Position numbers and translations under genes: made by a program
The notes under the pieces: model-generated
The model's database searches: none
What the model was told of the DNA's origin: nothing
Seen by the model: the letters and a program-made list of their open reading frames with translations, nothing else
Origin: Fomitopsis serialis
Lineage: Eukaryota > Basidiomycota > Agaricomycetes > Polyporales > Fomitopsidaceae
Reading direction: 5' to 3'
NCBI RefSeq assembly: GCF_022376445.1
Contig: NW_025955329.1
Span: forward strand, 1 to 38,590
Length of the DNA: 38,590 nt
Shown: positions 29,062 to 38,590 of the stretch, in pieces
Position numbering within the stretch: the first letter of the stretch is position 1
Layout: each line of letters starts with the position of its first letter

Positions 29062-30412
29062 ATGTCCAACGCTCTCCTCAACATGGTCCCTGTCCTGGAC
29101 GGCTCCAACTACGCTAAGTGGTCGGAGGCCATGAAGTCCTACCTCCAGAGCCAGGAAGTCTGGTTCATGATTGGACAGACTCTCGGTGAGCGCCCGACGC
29201 TCGAGGAGGGCGGCAGGAACCGTCAGGAGGTCTTTGCGTGGACCCAGGCGGACGAGAAGGCACAAGGCATGATACGCCTGCGCCTCAGTCCCTCAGTCGT
29301 TCAGATCGTCAAAGATAACGACTCGGCGAAGGATCTCTGGGACATGCTGTCGACGATGTACAGCAAGCAGAATGCTGCCAACCTCTACACGTCCTTCAGG
29401 ACTGCGACGACAGTGCGCGTTCCTGCTGACCAGCACCCTGCTCCTTTCCTCGCCAAGATCATAGACGCTTGCGAGAAGCTCGAGGACAATGATCTCAAGC
29501 TCCCCGACGCGCTTCTGGCCATGATGGCCCTGAATGCTTTACCGTTGCGGTACGACAACGTCGTGCAGGTCTGCTTCAAACGACGGACGTCAAGAAGCTC
29601 AAGATCTCGGATGTCCGGCATGCCGCCAATCTTGCCTTTGAGCAAGGCTCGGGCAAGAAGGCATCTTCTTCGCACGACGCGAAGAAGATCTCGGCCATCA
29701 AGCGAAAGCAAGGCGAGCCGAGCTTCCAGCAGCAGCAGCAGCGCCATGACGGCGGCAGCGGCAGCGGCGAGAAGGCCGACAAGGGCAAGGGCAAGCAGCG
29801 CGGTAAACGCAGCGGCAAGAAGACCCGTGCCCAGAAGGACGGCGGCGGCCACAGCAACGGCCACGACCACGCCCACATCGCCTCGCAGGCGTCTGTGGCT
29901 GGTCCCTCTACGTCCCACGTCATGGACATCGCGCCTTCAGGCAGCAAAGTCCGCACCATCGAAACGCGTGCGCCTGTGCAGAAGTGCCCTATGCGCAACT
30001 GCCAGCAATGGCTGCAACGCGCCCTCAAGTTGGCCGAAGAGGTCGACGTGTCTCCTACGGTCGAGCGCCTCAAAACGCTCACTCAGGTTGTCGACAACTC
30101 CGCGCAGATCGAGGACTACCTCTCTGACACGGAGCCGCGTGCATCCAAGCGCGCTCGTCTCGACAACGACAACAACATGGCCGTGAGGATCGACGAGGTA
30201 AACGCGGGTTACAACTCATACGACGACGGCACCTGGGCTGAAACCCAGGAACCCCTTAACTGGGGATCGGACGACGAGGAGGTCGACGAGAACGTCGACG
30301 AGGACATCGTGATGGCCGCCGGCCTTGATCTGGACGAGGACACCAGGTCAGTACCCTCATCTTCATATTCCCAGCGACACACTAACAATGCGCTACCCAC
30401 AGCCGCATGTAG
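29062..30412 (+). pseudogene. gag: Copia Gag, one frameshift, intron just before the stop
   Basis: ATG at 29062 starts MSNALLNMVPVLDGSNYAKW, the typical Copia Gag opening (UBN2/Retrotran_gag type), with KDLWDMLSTMYSKQNAANLY and DALLAMMALNALP following. Near 29575 the frame shifts and continues as TTDVKKLKISDVRHAANLAF, then a Lys/Gly/Gln-rich basic region, then a Cys-containing segment (CPMRNCQQWLQRALKLAEEV) and an acidic tail (SDDEEVDENVDEDIV). A 56-bp intron at 30347-30402 (GTCAGT..CCACAG, CTAAC branch) joins to SRM and TAG at 30410-30412. Gag is thus separated from pol by a stop. Confidence 0.75.
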
Positions 30413-30472
30413 TGTACCATCTATGTCGCGTAGCAAACTAGATCACAGTAGTTTGCTACATAAATATATACA

Positions 30473-33400
30473 TTGTCGTCACGCGCGAGAATTTGCTGGT
30501 GTTCAAAATGTAAGGGAAAAAGTAAGATTGAGAACGTCCTAGAGGGTGGCAATGACGCCTACCCTGACGGAGACCCAACTTGGATGTTGGACTCTGGTGC
30601 TTCAATGCACTTTACCAACCGGATGAGTGACTTCGCTGAAGTTGAGGATCTCAGCGAACCCATCCTGGTGCAGACTGCGAATGGCACGGCCCGCTGCACA
30701 AAGCGCGGGACCGTCTTCATCAATTTCCTAGGTGGAGACGGTGAGATGATTACAACTCGTCTACACCCCGTCTATTATTTCCAAGGTCTGCATCAACGGT
30801 TGTTGTCCATGGGGACTTTCCTCAAAGAAGGCATGACTGTGCGCGGTGGTTCGCAGCACATCGACCTCTATGAGCCGGGATCGTGGGATCCACTATATGT
30901 GTTTAAACCGCTGAACCCAGGTGGCTCTATTTTTGGGATTTATGCTGCATCTTCTGGGGAAGATGCGCAAAGTATCCACAATATGGTCTACACTGTAGAC
31001 TATGAAACTATGCACCGCCGTTTCGGGCATCCCTCAAAGGATGTTCTTCGGAAGGCTGAAAAACACACCGATGGTTTCCCTCTCAGGGTTGAGTTCCCTA
31101 CGGAGGATCCTGTGTGCCCTGGATGTGCAGAAGGGAAAATGCCCAACAAGGCTTTCCCGCCATCCACAAAGCGAGCGACAGAGCCCTTCGAGCTCATTCA
31201 CAGTGATGTGAAGTCGTTCCCGCTTGACTCCTACCATAAGTACAGGTACTACATACTGTACTATGACGACTACACGTCTCACGCCTGGACCGTGAATCTG
31301 CGCACCAAAAGTGCTGCGATTTCGTCTACGCGGCAATTTCTCGCCATGGTGAAAACCCAATATGGCAAGAAGGTCAAGGGATGGATGTCGGATGCTGGGG
31401 GAGAATACAAGTCTGATGCGTTTGACAAGATGCTGAAAGACGAGGGCATCAAGATCTTGCAAAGCTCGCCGCACACTCCTCAGGAGAATGGCAGAGCTGA
31501 GCGACTCAACAGGACGATAATGGACAAAGCTCAGGCTATGCGCCTTGAAGCGTGTCTACCTGAATCCTGGTGGGAATTTGCGGTGAACCACGCTGTCCAT
31601 GTGTACAACAGGACACCATCTCGTCGCCTCAAATGGCTGACACCATATGAGATGTTGAATGGCGAGGCTCCCGCCATTAGGCACCTACGAGTATTGGGTG
31701 CGGCGCATACGTCTTTATCCCCAAGGACGTGCGCAAGAACACTCTGTCTAGAAAGTCAGAGTTAATGACATACCTCGGTGTCGCCCCCGGAGGTCACGGT
31801 GACTTGTTCATGCGTGCACCAAATAATGTGCTCTACACGTCGTCACATGCGTTGTTCGACGAGAGTATGTTCCCCAAATGCCCCAGCATGAAGCGGCGGG
31901 GTAATACTAGGCTGCAAAGCGCGCCAAAACATGACCACAAAGCGGGTCACCAACCCACTTCTCAGGAGGATTCAGACGATGAGGATATCTCTCGTCCCTA
32001 CCACCTTCCAAAGGGAACGGACGATGAGCGTGACGATGCTCAGGAGCAGCCAAAGGCGCCCAGTCCAGTTCCGCCGCCACAACCTTCGGGAATTCCTGCG
32101 CCTCAAGGGCAGCGGAAATCAGGTCATCAGCGGAAGCATGTAACTCGCCCAGGGAACGTCTACGGAGAAAATCGCAATCCCGTAGACCAGTACAAAGAGA
32201 TTGAAAAGAAGGGGCAGTGGAAAAAGATTGTCGGAGAAGGGTCGGGTAGCACCCGCCCTAACCCTCAATCAGGGTCGCAGCAACAGGTTCCCGGACCTAG
32301 CGCGCCAGAACCACAGCCAGACCAACCTTCTGGATCTGCCTCGGGCTCAGACGAAGAAGTCGAGGAGTTACTCATGGCACGACTATGCCGGGAAGGGGGA
32401 GTAGGAATGGTCAACATGCTGCTTTCATGCGCAATACCATCTGTTGAACATGATTCTCCAGTATCCAATCCACGTGAATGGACATACCGCGATATTCTCA
32501 AGCTACCCAAAGAGGAGCAAGAGAAGTGGAGACTAGCGTGTCGCGAGGAGTTAGAGGCTCTACGCAAACACAATGTCTATGAGTTGGTAGACCGTCCTAA
32601 GGGACGTAGGGTTACCAAAAACCGCTGGGTCTTCGACGTCAAAACTGACGGTCGTAAAAAGGCTAGACTAGTCGCAAAAGGCTACTCCCAGATTGAAGGC
32701 CTGACTATGATCAGGTCTTCTCTCCCGTCGTACGCTTTGAGACCGTGCGCCTAATACTTGCGCTAGCTGCGCTCGAGGGCATGCACATCTCCGGACTCGA
32801 TGTCCGTAATGCGTACCTCTATGGTAAACTCGACGAGGAGATTTACATGGAGCAGCCTGACGGCTTTAAAGTCCCAGGCCAAGAGCACAGAGTCCTCCGG
32901 CTACTGCGTGCTCTCTATGGACTTAAACAGGCGGGGCTTGCGTGGTGGCGCACCCTCAATGAGTCCCTCAAGGAACTTGGCTGTGTACGCCTTGTATCCG
33001 ATGCCGGAATATTCATCTACAAGACAAAAGATGGGAGGTTCTCCTCATCATCGTCTATGTGGATGATGCCCTTTTCTGCGGAAAAGACAAGGCCCTAGTG
33101 GCCGCTCTAAAGAACCGCTTCATGAAGAAGTGGGAGTGTCGTGACCTTGGCGATGTCAAGGAATTCCTGCGAATGAGCATTACTCGGAAAGGCGACGAGA
33201 TTCATCTCGACCAAACTGCCTACCTTGAGAAGGTGCTTGAGCGCTGTGGCATGCAGAATGCTAAATCTGCGCCTACTCCACTCCCTGCGGGCTACAAACC
33301 TGAGCCTTACACCGGCACGGTTGACCCTGCACTTCGAAGTCGGTATCAGACTGTCATTGGCTCCTTGCTATATATCATGCTTGGAACTCGCCCTGACATC

Positions 33401-34014
33401 TGTTTCGCCGTGACAAAACTCGCGCAACATGCTGCGAACCCGTCACAGGACCACTTGGATAAAGCACTGTATGTCTGCCGCTATCTAATTGGAACCAAGT
33501 CCTATGCGCTTGTATACAGCGGCAAAACTGGACAAGGTGTCTCGGCGTGCACAGACTCCGACTGGGCTAACGACCCGGAGATGCGGAGGTCTCAGAGTGG
33601 CTACTTTATGAAGTTAGCTGGTGGAGTGTTCAGTTGGCTGTCTCGACGGCAAAAGACGGTAGCACTGTCTTCAACTGAGGCTGAATACATGTCGCTCAGC
33701 GACTGCAGCCGCCAAGTCGTATGGATTAAAATGCTCCTCACGGAGATTGGATATCCACTTGGCCCACTACCTATCTGCTCGGATAATCAAGGAGCGATAT
33801 TCATCGGCTCCAACCCTGTAACTGAGAGGCGGTCGAAACACATCGACATACGCTATCATTATATCAGGGAGCTAATTGAAGAACGACAGGTCGAAGTCTT
33901 CTTCATTGGCACTGACGATAATCCGGCAGACCTCTTCACAAGAACTTGGGCCGTGTCAAGTTCCAAAAGTTCAGAGGCATGCTCGGACTTCGATTCTACG
34001 ATGAAGAGTCCTAG
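30473..34014 (+). pseudogene. pol: Copia Pol: protease, integrase, RT, RNase H, with four frameshifts
   Basis: Protease WMLDSGASMHF, then the pre-integrase HRRFGHPS...CPGCAEGK zinc region. Integrase core acids in IHSDVKSFP, WMSDAGGEY and PQENGRAERLNRT. After a shift near 31700 come a Pro/Ser-rich linker and the RT start (NRWVFDVKTDGRKKARLVAK). Shifts near 32705 and 33045 lead through GLDVRNAYLYGKLDEEIYM to IVYVDDALFCGKD (the YVDD box). RNase H shows TDSDWANDPEMRRSQSGY, SSTEAEYMSLSD and CSDNQGAIFI. A last shift near 33945 precedes GLRFYDEES and TAG at 34012-34014. 30473 is the first position after the gag stop where this frame looks coding; no ATG start is obvious. Confidence 0.85.
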
Positions 34015-34074
34015 AGCAACCACGGACGGCAGCCCATGGCGCCAGGATATGCTTCGTATGTCAGGGACGTACTT

Positions 34075-34086
34075 AGCAAGGGGGAG
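34075..34086 (+). promoter_or_regulatory. Copia polypurine tract
   Basis: AGCAAGGGGGAG immediately before TGTTGA of the 3' LTR. Confidence 0.75.
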
Positions 34087-34365
34087 TGTTGAACCATATA
34101 GGCGCCCACCGGGCCGCCGGGTTCCACGGGCCGGATCGCACTGCACGTGCTAGATCTGCACTTACCGCATAAAGCAAGTCATGCGTGGGAATGGACTATA
34201 CAGTAGTATTAGTCAGCGTCTCTCAGATGTATATAAGACCCACCAGTAGCGTAGCTCTCCCTCCAGTACTTCCACACCGGAATAACTTGTGTGCCTCAAG
34301 TTAACCAACCTTCAAGCAGGTAAGTTAGAGTGCGGTCCACTACGTGTGACCAAGTCTGCTCAACA
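34087..34365 (+). repeat. Copia 3' LTR (279 bp)
   Basis: Matches 28492-28769 apart from about a dozen substitutions and one extra base, most of them clustered near 34265-34305. Confidence 0.92.
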
Positions 34366-36831
34366 GATGCTGCTGAGGCGCGGGCACGTACTTCGCGATT
34401 CGGATGTTACGGTCGGCATCCGAGACCTCTTCTGGACGGGCTTCACGCTCTTCCAACTCGTCGATGTGGCTTTCCCTATCCTCTTCATTGTTCTCCAGCT
34501 CCCCGGTGGCCTGACGCTCATTTTGAAAGACCTCGTAGAGCATCATCTTCTTGCGTCTGGATATCCACCTCGTCATTTGCGGAAATTCGTCGCGGTGGTT
34601 CGAGGCCCGCCAGGCGTCCTTGGCAAAATCAATATGAAGACACTCGAACATCTCGGTATTGTAGTTGTCTGTGGTGCCGAAGAGGCGGATGGAGTCGACA
34701 TAGTGGAGTAGGGAGTGGAATTTGGGGATGTTCAGATGCTCCCGAATCCCCAGTTCTACCAGGACGTCCTTGTGCCCATGAAATGTTTTGAGTGCGTCGC
34801 TCATGTACCCTAGAGTGTCGTTATCGTGAGTGGGGTACTGGGCGAGGTAAATGAAGTCGAGTAGAGATCGGAAGCAGATGAGGAGCCGCTTCGGGATTTT
34901 GCCGATGAGACAACCAAGTAGGATACGAGCCATACCCTTCCTTTCCGTGCCGGTTATCTGCGACAGTGACGAAATGCCGTGCTTGAAATGACGAACACTG
35001 AATGCCGGTGGCATCGAGCGCATTCGCCTGTCCAGTTCATTTGGACCGAGAAGATCCTGGCACCAGGAAACCAGATGCTTGAATACGCCTTGGTAGAGCT
35101 GATGTAGAACATCCGGCGTGATGGAGAGGTGAATGTCTGTGTAGGGCAAGTCCGCCCAAAACGGCTTCTTCACGGCGCCAGAGACGTCCTGTTGCATACA
35201 CAGGGCCTCGCAGGCGGCGTCGCTGAGCCCCACCCTGGAGGCATCCCGGATGATGCTCTCCGTCATGTGAGGAGTACGAGGCTCACCCGAGACAGGTTCC
35301 TCCAATTTGTCAGCAGGACACTGGCATTTGGGACACGTCCCGTACTTGGAGCACGCCACAAGGCATTGCTCTGGGTAGTCGGCAACATATGCTGCGAGGA
35401 TGGGATGGACCCGCCGGACAGCGCCGTCTCCTCCCGTGGCTTCAATCCCCTCCACGCCAGCTTGAATCAGAGGCTTGAGAATGATTCTCATAGCCTCGTG
35501 GAAGAGCCTCTGGGACCGTGCCTTTCGTTCTCTCTTCGTCATCTTCTCTCCTGCTATCTTGGAGACCGGGAGGGACCCAAGCAGGATACACGCGTGTTGA
35601 GATGGTTTGCGGCGGATAGAACAGGGAATGTTGCCAAGGGTGAGATAAACTGGATATGCGGTCTTGTTGCCTGAGAACTGCGTAAGCTGGGTCTTGTCTG
35701 TAGAGATAATCACAGGGGCCACCGCCGCGCCCTCAGGTAGTAGTTGCTGCAACACAACATGTAAGTCAGGAGCCCTTCCTAATTGACCGCACTTTGTACG
35801 TGCCTGCACTGAGTTCCACCACAGGCCGGTCCACATCTCCGTGTAGACTCTCTTCTGCTTTGAACGATCGAGAACACTTGTCTTGGACGGTATACGATAT
35901 GTTTGGCGTAAGTAGGATTACCGAGGAGGGCCTTGATGGCCTGCAAGATGTCCGGTAGCGTACAAGGTGAATCTCGTCTGGTCGATCGGGAAAGCTCAAT
36001 GACGCCGTCTTCCACGACGCTCTCTCCGGGATGTCGTCACCTTCAGAAAAAGCTCCCGGATGTCCTTGAAGGTCAGTCCGAGCTTTTCTACAACCTAATA
36101 CGACTTTCAGATTAGAACACCCATACGACGCGGGGAGACTTACTCCAGGAATTGAAAGAAATCTATTGATGCCTTCTGACCTACGTCCTCCGAACAATCC
36201 ACATGCCACCCTCCAGTCCAGCTCGACGCAAAAGGCTTCCATACCTCATTCCTATCCCTCCCTCTCTGCCTTCCTTCCTCGCCATCCACCTCCATTTGGT
36301 CAACGTCCTCTGCGTCGTCATCCGGATCGTCAGCGAAGAAAGCTTTCCATGTCTGGACAATGGTGTCGTTCATTGAATAACCTTCCCGGCAAGGGTCCTC
36401 TTCTTCTACCCGGGCGTCCTCGTCATCGTCCAGCGCTGGAATTGGAACGGCCCGAGAATAGGCTGAGCAGCCGGGCGAGTAGAGGACGAAGCCTCGCTCT
36501 CATTCTGTGTGCAAGGTTCCGTTACCGCGGAGTCTGGGAACACAAACCTAAATAGGTCCCTGTTCTCTAAAGCATCTCGAAGGTCCTCCGGTGGGTCAAC
36601 GTCCATGTCTTCAGGAGACTGTGCCTCTTCGTCAACGACGTGCTCCTCCAGCTCAGGAAGGTTGGACCAAAGATCCTTGTTCTTGCCCTTCCTATACCAC
36701 AGGCAAGACTTCGCTGTCGACAGGTGAGCCATGAGTCCCTGCGATGTATCAAATTCATGGTCGCAGGCCGGACATGTGCGTTCGTCCGGGTCGCTGAGAG
36801 GGACGAAGGGAGCTCGCCTATGTCTAGGCAT
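34366..36831 (-). pseudogene. Plavaka-type (CACTA-related) transposase, copy 2, C-terminus lost to Copia
   Basis: ATG at 36831-36829. Exon 1 encodes a zinc-finger motif (CPACDHEFDTSQGLMAH, then C and LWYRKGK) like copy 1, followed by an acidic linker. Further N-terminal exons at about 36370-36140 (FADDPDDDAEDVDQMEVDGEE) and 36080-35800 are joined by an intron near 36142-36079 (GTAAGT..TATTAG). The core, from about 35836 to 34366 in one frame, contains GAAVAPVIISTDKTQLTQFS, GDGAVRRVHPILAAYVADYP, CSKYGTCPKCQCP, DVLHQLYQGVFKHL and NTEMFECLHIDFAKDAW. The core is intact and better preserved than in copy 1. It ends at PAPQQHLL, where the Copia 3' LTR begins, so the C-terminal exon is missing. In copy 1 a normal GT donor follows the MWTGQWW segment. 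The matching point here (35800) reads GCACGT, suggesting a GC-AG intron or a read-through. Confidence 0.8.
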
Positions 36832-37664
36832 GATGATATTTCTGCTGTGGATTGGTGAGATTCTGAAGGCTGCGTACTAGAAATTGGGGCTTCACCTAAT
36901 GCGCAAACCAGTTCAAAGTTGATGAGTTGTCCAGTGCCAGCTAGAGAGCGCTTCCAATCAGAGCGTGAGCGCATCATATCGCCTAAGATCCCTTCAATTC
37001 CCCACGACACGACGCCCGCCTGGACACTGACCTCCTCGTCTCTGCGCAATCCTCGCCGTAGAATGGTAGCAGCTGAAGGCTCTGACTAGATCAAAGCAAA
37101 TAGAATACGCCTTCCAATTGCCGTGGTAACTGCACACTACAGGATGGTCATGACAGGGAGCGCGGTAGTAAGTACAGCTGCTGTCCTCCCCGCCTTCTAA
37201 CGGTTGCCACCTATCTCACAGCAAGCTCATTGAGGGTACATCAGGTGCGGTCATCTGCATTCTCAACCGTGCTCACTCACCAACCGTACATGCTTCTGAA
37301 GAGGACATGTTGGCCGAATGCTTGAGTGGTGTGTAGGAATTGCCTTATATGGTGTTTGCAACGCATGGCAAACATCCTTTTCCTCACTCTGGACGATACT
37401 GGGTGAGTAGGTACACCTCAAATCTGTTCAGGGGCACTGAGGTAAGTGATATCTTCGATATTTGAGCATATTTGAGCAGTACGTGCCCAGCAGTGAGTTC
37501 GCGGCCCAGTGAGAGAAGGAACTGAGTTGCAACAAGCTTAAGTCGGTGGTTAGCGCCGACAACATGGGATTGCGTCTGTTATTCCAAAGCTGTTCCCATG
37601 CACGTCGCCCCTTCTCTCCATCGACGCAGCCTTGTCCGACTAGGTTGTCGACCGTAAACTCTCC
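36832..37664. other. Intergenic region, no supported gene
   Basis: Contains the 5' side of Plavaka copy 2 (minus strand) and the upstream side of the next gene (plus strand). No transposon terminal repeats were recognised. Confidence 0.45.
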
Positions 37665-38590
37665 ATGCAGGGACGATCAAGCTTGGAAAGTAACTCTGAC
37701 AGCGGGTCCGCGCCCGGCTCAGACGACTACGGCTCTGGGCGCAGTATACCTGGTTCCGACTCAGACTACACTGAGCCTGGCACACCCGTCGATCTTCACC
37801 ATCCCGTCGAGGTGGCCCTCTACTCGCCCAGCCGCTCTTTGGACGAGGACCAAGGGTATGCCGTGACTCTCCCAAAATCTATATCTCGCGAGGACTACTC
37901 CCGGCGCTCCCTGGCGATCTCTCCCTCCTCTGGTCCCACTTCCGCCGACATAATGCCTCAATTTCTCAAACTCATCAGGAGCCCAGACCTTTGCGAAGGA
38001 GACGAATACCGGCTTTCCAAATACTTCACTCAGATTCGGAACCTTCAGCTGGAGTGGCAGAATGCCGGTTGCGAAGGCTGGGTGACGAAGGTAACGTTAC
38101 TAGTAGGCTATGATGCGGCCGTCATGTAACATCATTGTCAGGACATTACAGACGGTATGAATGAGCAGCTGTATGAGCTCATGCAGAAGAAAGTGGATGC
38201 GAGCTGGCAGTGGGAGTTGGGCGAGGGAGAGTACCGTCGTTGGTTGCTATTCATACGATGTATGAGGTGAGCAGCCATATGTATACAATGCGAATATGAG
38301 ATGAATGCCTGATGATCTCTAGGATCGACTTCTGGCCGAAGCTGGGTAAAGCGGTAGTCATTGCGCCGACGTTCCCAAGAGGACATGGCGTACTCTATGA
38401 CGAAGCGCTTCGGCAACGTGTTCAAAGAGAGCGAATTAGACCCCATTCACTCTACGTTGACCATTCCGTCCGACATGGTTGTCAAAGCCCCGGACGTGCA
38501 CTTCCGCTTCAGGTACAACGCTGTGGTCAAGGAAGCCGGCGGCGACACGGCCTCAACGCCCTTCTTCTGTGTAGTTGCTCAGAGCTCCGA
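37665..38590 (+). CDS. Spliced gene of unknown function, 5' part, runs off the window
   Basis: ATG at 37665. Exon 1 (37665-38090, 142 codons) starts with a Ser/Gly/Asp-rich low-complexity segment and ends in a structured part (MPQFLKLIRSPDLCEGDEYR, SKYFTQIRNLQLEWQNAG). Intron 38091-38141 (GTAACG..GTCAG) joins in phase 0 to DITDGMNEQLYELMQKKV and EYRRWLLFIRCMR. Intron 38267-38322 (GTGAGC..TCTAG) leads to IDFWPKLGKAVVIAPTF. From about 38385 a different frame looks coding (KRFGNVFKESELDPIHSTLT, SDMVVKAPDVHFRFRYNAVV), so a one-base shift or unrecognised intron lies between. I do not recognise the family. It shows no transposon motifs, and may be a host gene. Confidence 0.55.

Larger units (their letters stand above)
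28492..34365 (+). mobile_element. Ty1/Copia retrotransposon, 5.9 kb, chimeric flanks
   Basis: LTRs at 28492-28769 and 34087-34365, with terminal TGTTGA...TCAACA. Order gag, protease, integrase, RT, RNase H defines Copia. The left flank (TGGCT, Gypsy-2 integrase) and right flank (GATGC, Plavaka copy 2) do not form a target duplication, and the LTRs differ at about a dozen positions plus one gap (4-5%). The two ends therefore probably come from different insertions joined by recombination, or the duplication was lost with a flanking deletion. Confidence 0.9.

Overview
This window looks like nuclear DNA of a basidiomycete fungus, most likely an agaricomycete. It has short GT..AG introns of about 46-76 bp with CTRAY-like branch sites, Plavaka-type transposases with an N-terminal zinc finger, basidiomycete-style Gypsy and Copia polyproteins, and a broken fungal family-2 glycosyltransferase gene. 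I recognise no rRNA, tRNA or CRISPR. Nearly everything is transposon or transposon-damaged gene. All assignments come from reading the sequence and from memory of the families; no search was run.

Layout. (1) 1-355: 5' end of a spliced minus-strand gene leaving the window. (2) 1149-4462: a frameshifted Plavaka transposase on the plus strand. (3) 4814-5351: a small two-exon gene for a charged protein. (4) 5592-6593 and 18938-19835: the two halves of one glycosyltransferase (GT2) pseudogene. (5) 6594-18933: a 12.3-kb Gypsy retrotransposon inserted into that GT2 gene. It has 1.53-kb near-identical LTRs, a 4-bp target duplication, gag, a frameshifted pol, and about 3 kb between pol and the 3' LTR. 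That 3 kb carries two genes on the opposite strand, one with an exact Zn(II)2Cys6 cluster. (6) 21054-22982: a pogo-like DDE_1 transposase with several introns. (7) 24166-28491: a second Gypsy element, cut off inside its integrase. (8) 28492-34365: a Copia element with 278/279-bp LTRs and a half-tRNA-type initiator-Met primer site. (9) 34366-36831: a second Plavaka transposase on the minus strand, truncated by the Copia 3' LTR. (10) 37665-38590: the start of a spliced gene of unknown function.

The most interesting unit is the first Gypsy element. By hand I count about 35 copies of CGGAGGG (either strand) in its 9.3-kb interior and 8-10 in each LTR, against about four in the other 26 kb. In pol the motif is read in all three codon phases, so it looks like a DNA-level signal. 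The element also encodes, antisense and spliced, a Zn2Cys6 protein, a class whose known members bind CGG triplets. My hypothesis is a self-encoded DNA-binding factor with its target sites spread over the element, comparable in logic to the anti-silencing VANC proteins of plant VANDAL transposons. This is inference.

Many otherwise well-conserved reading frames are broken by single-base shifts, including those of the young Gypsy element (about 0.7% LTR divergence). Some of these may be assembly indels, so 'pseudogene' labels on the transposon genes are provisional.
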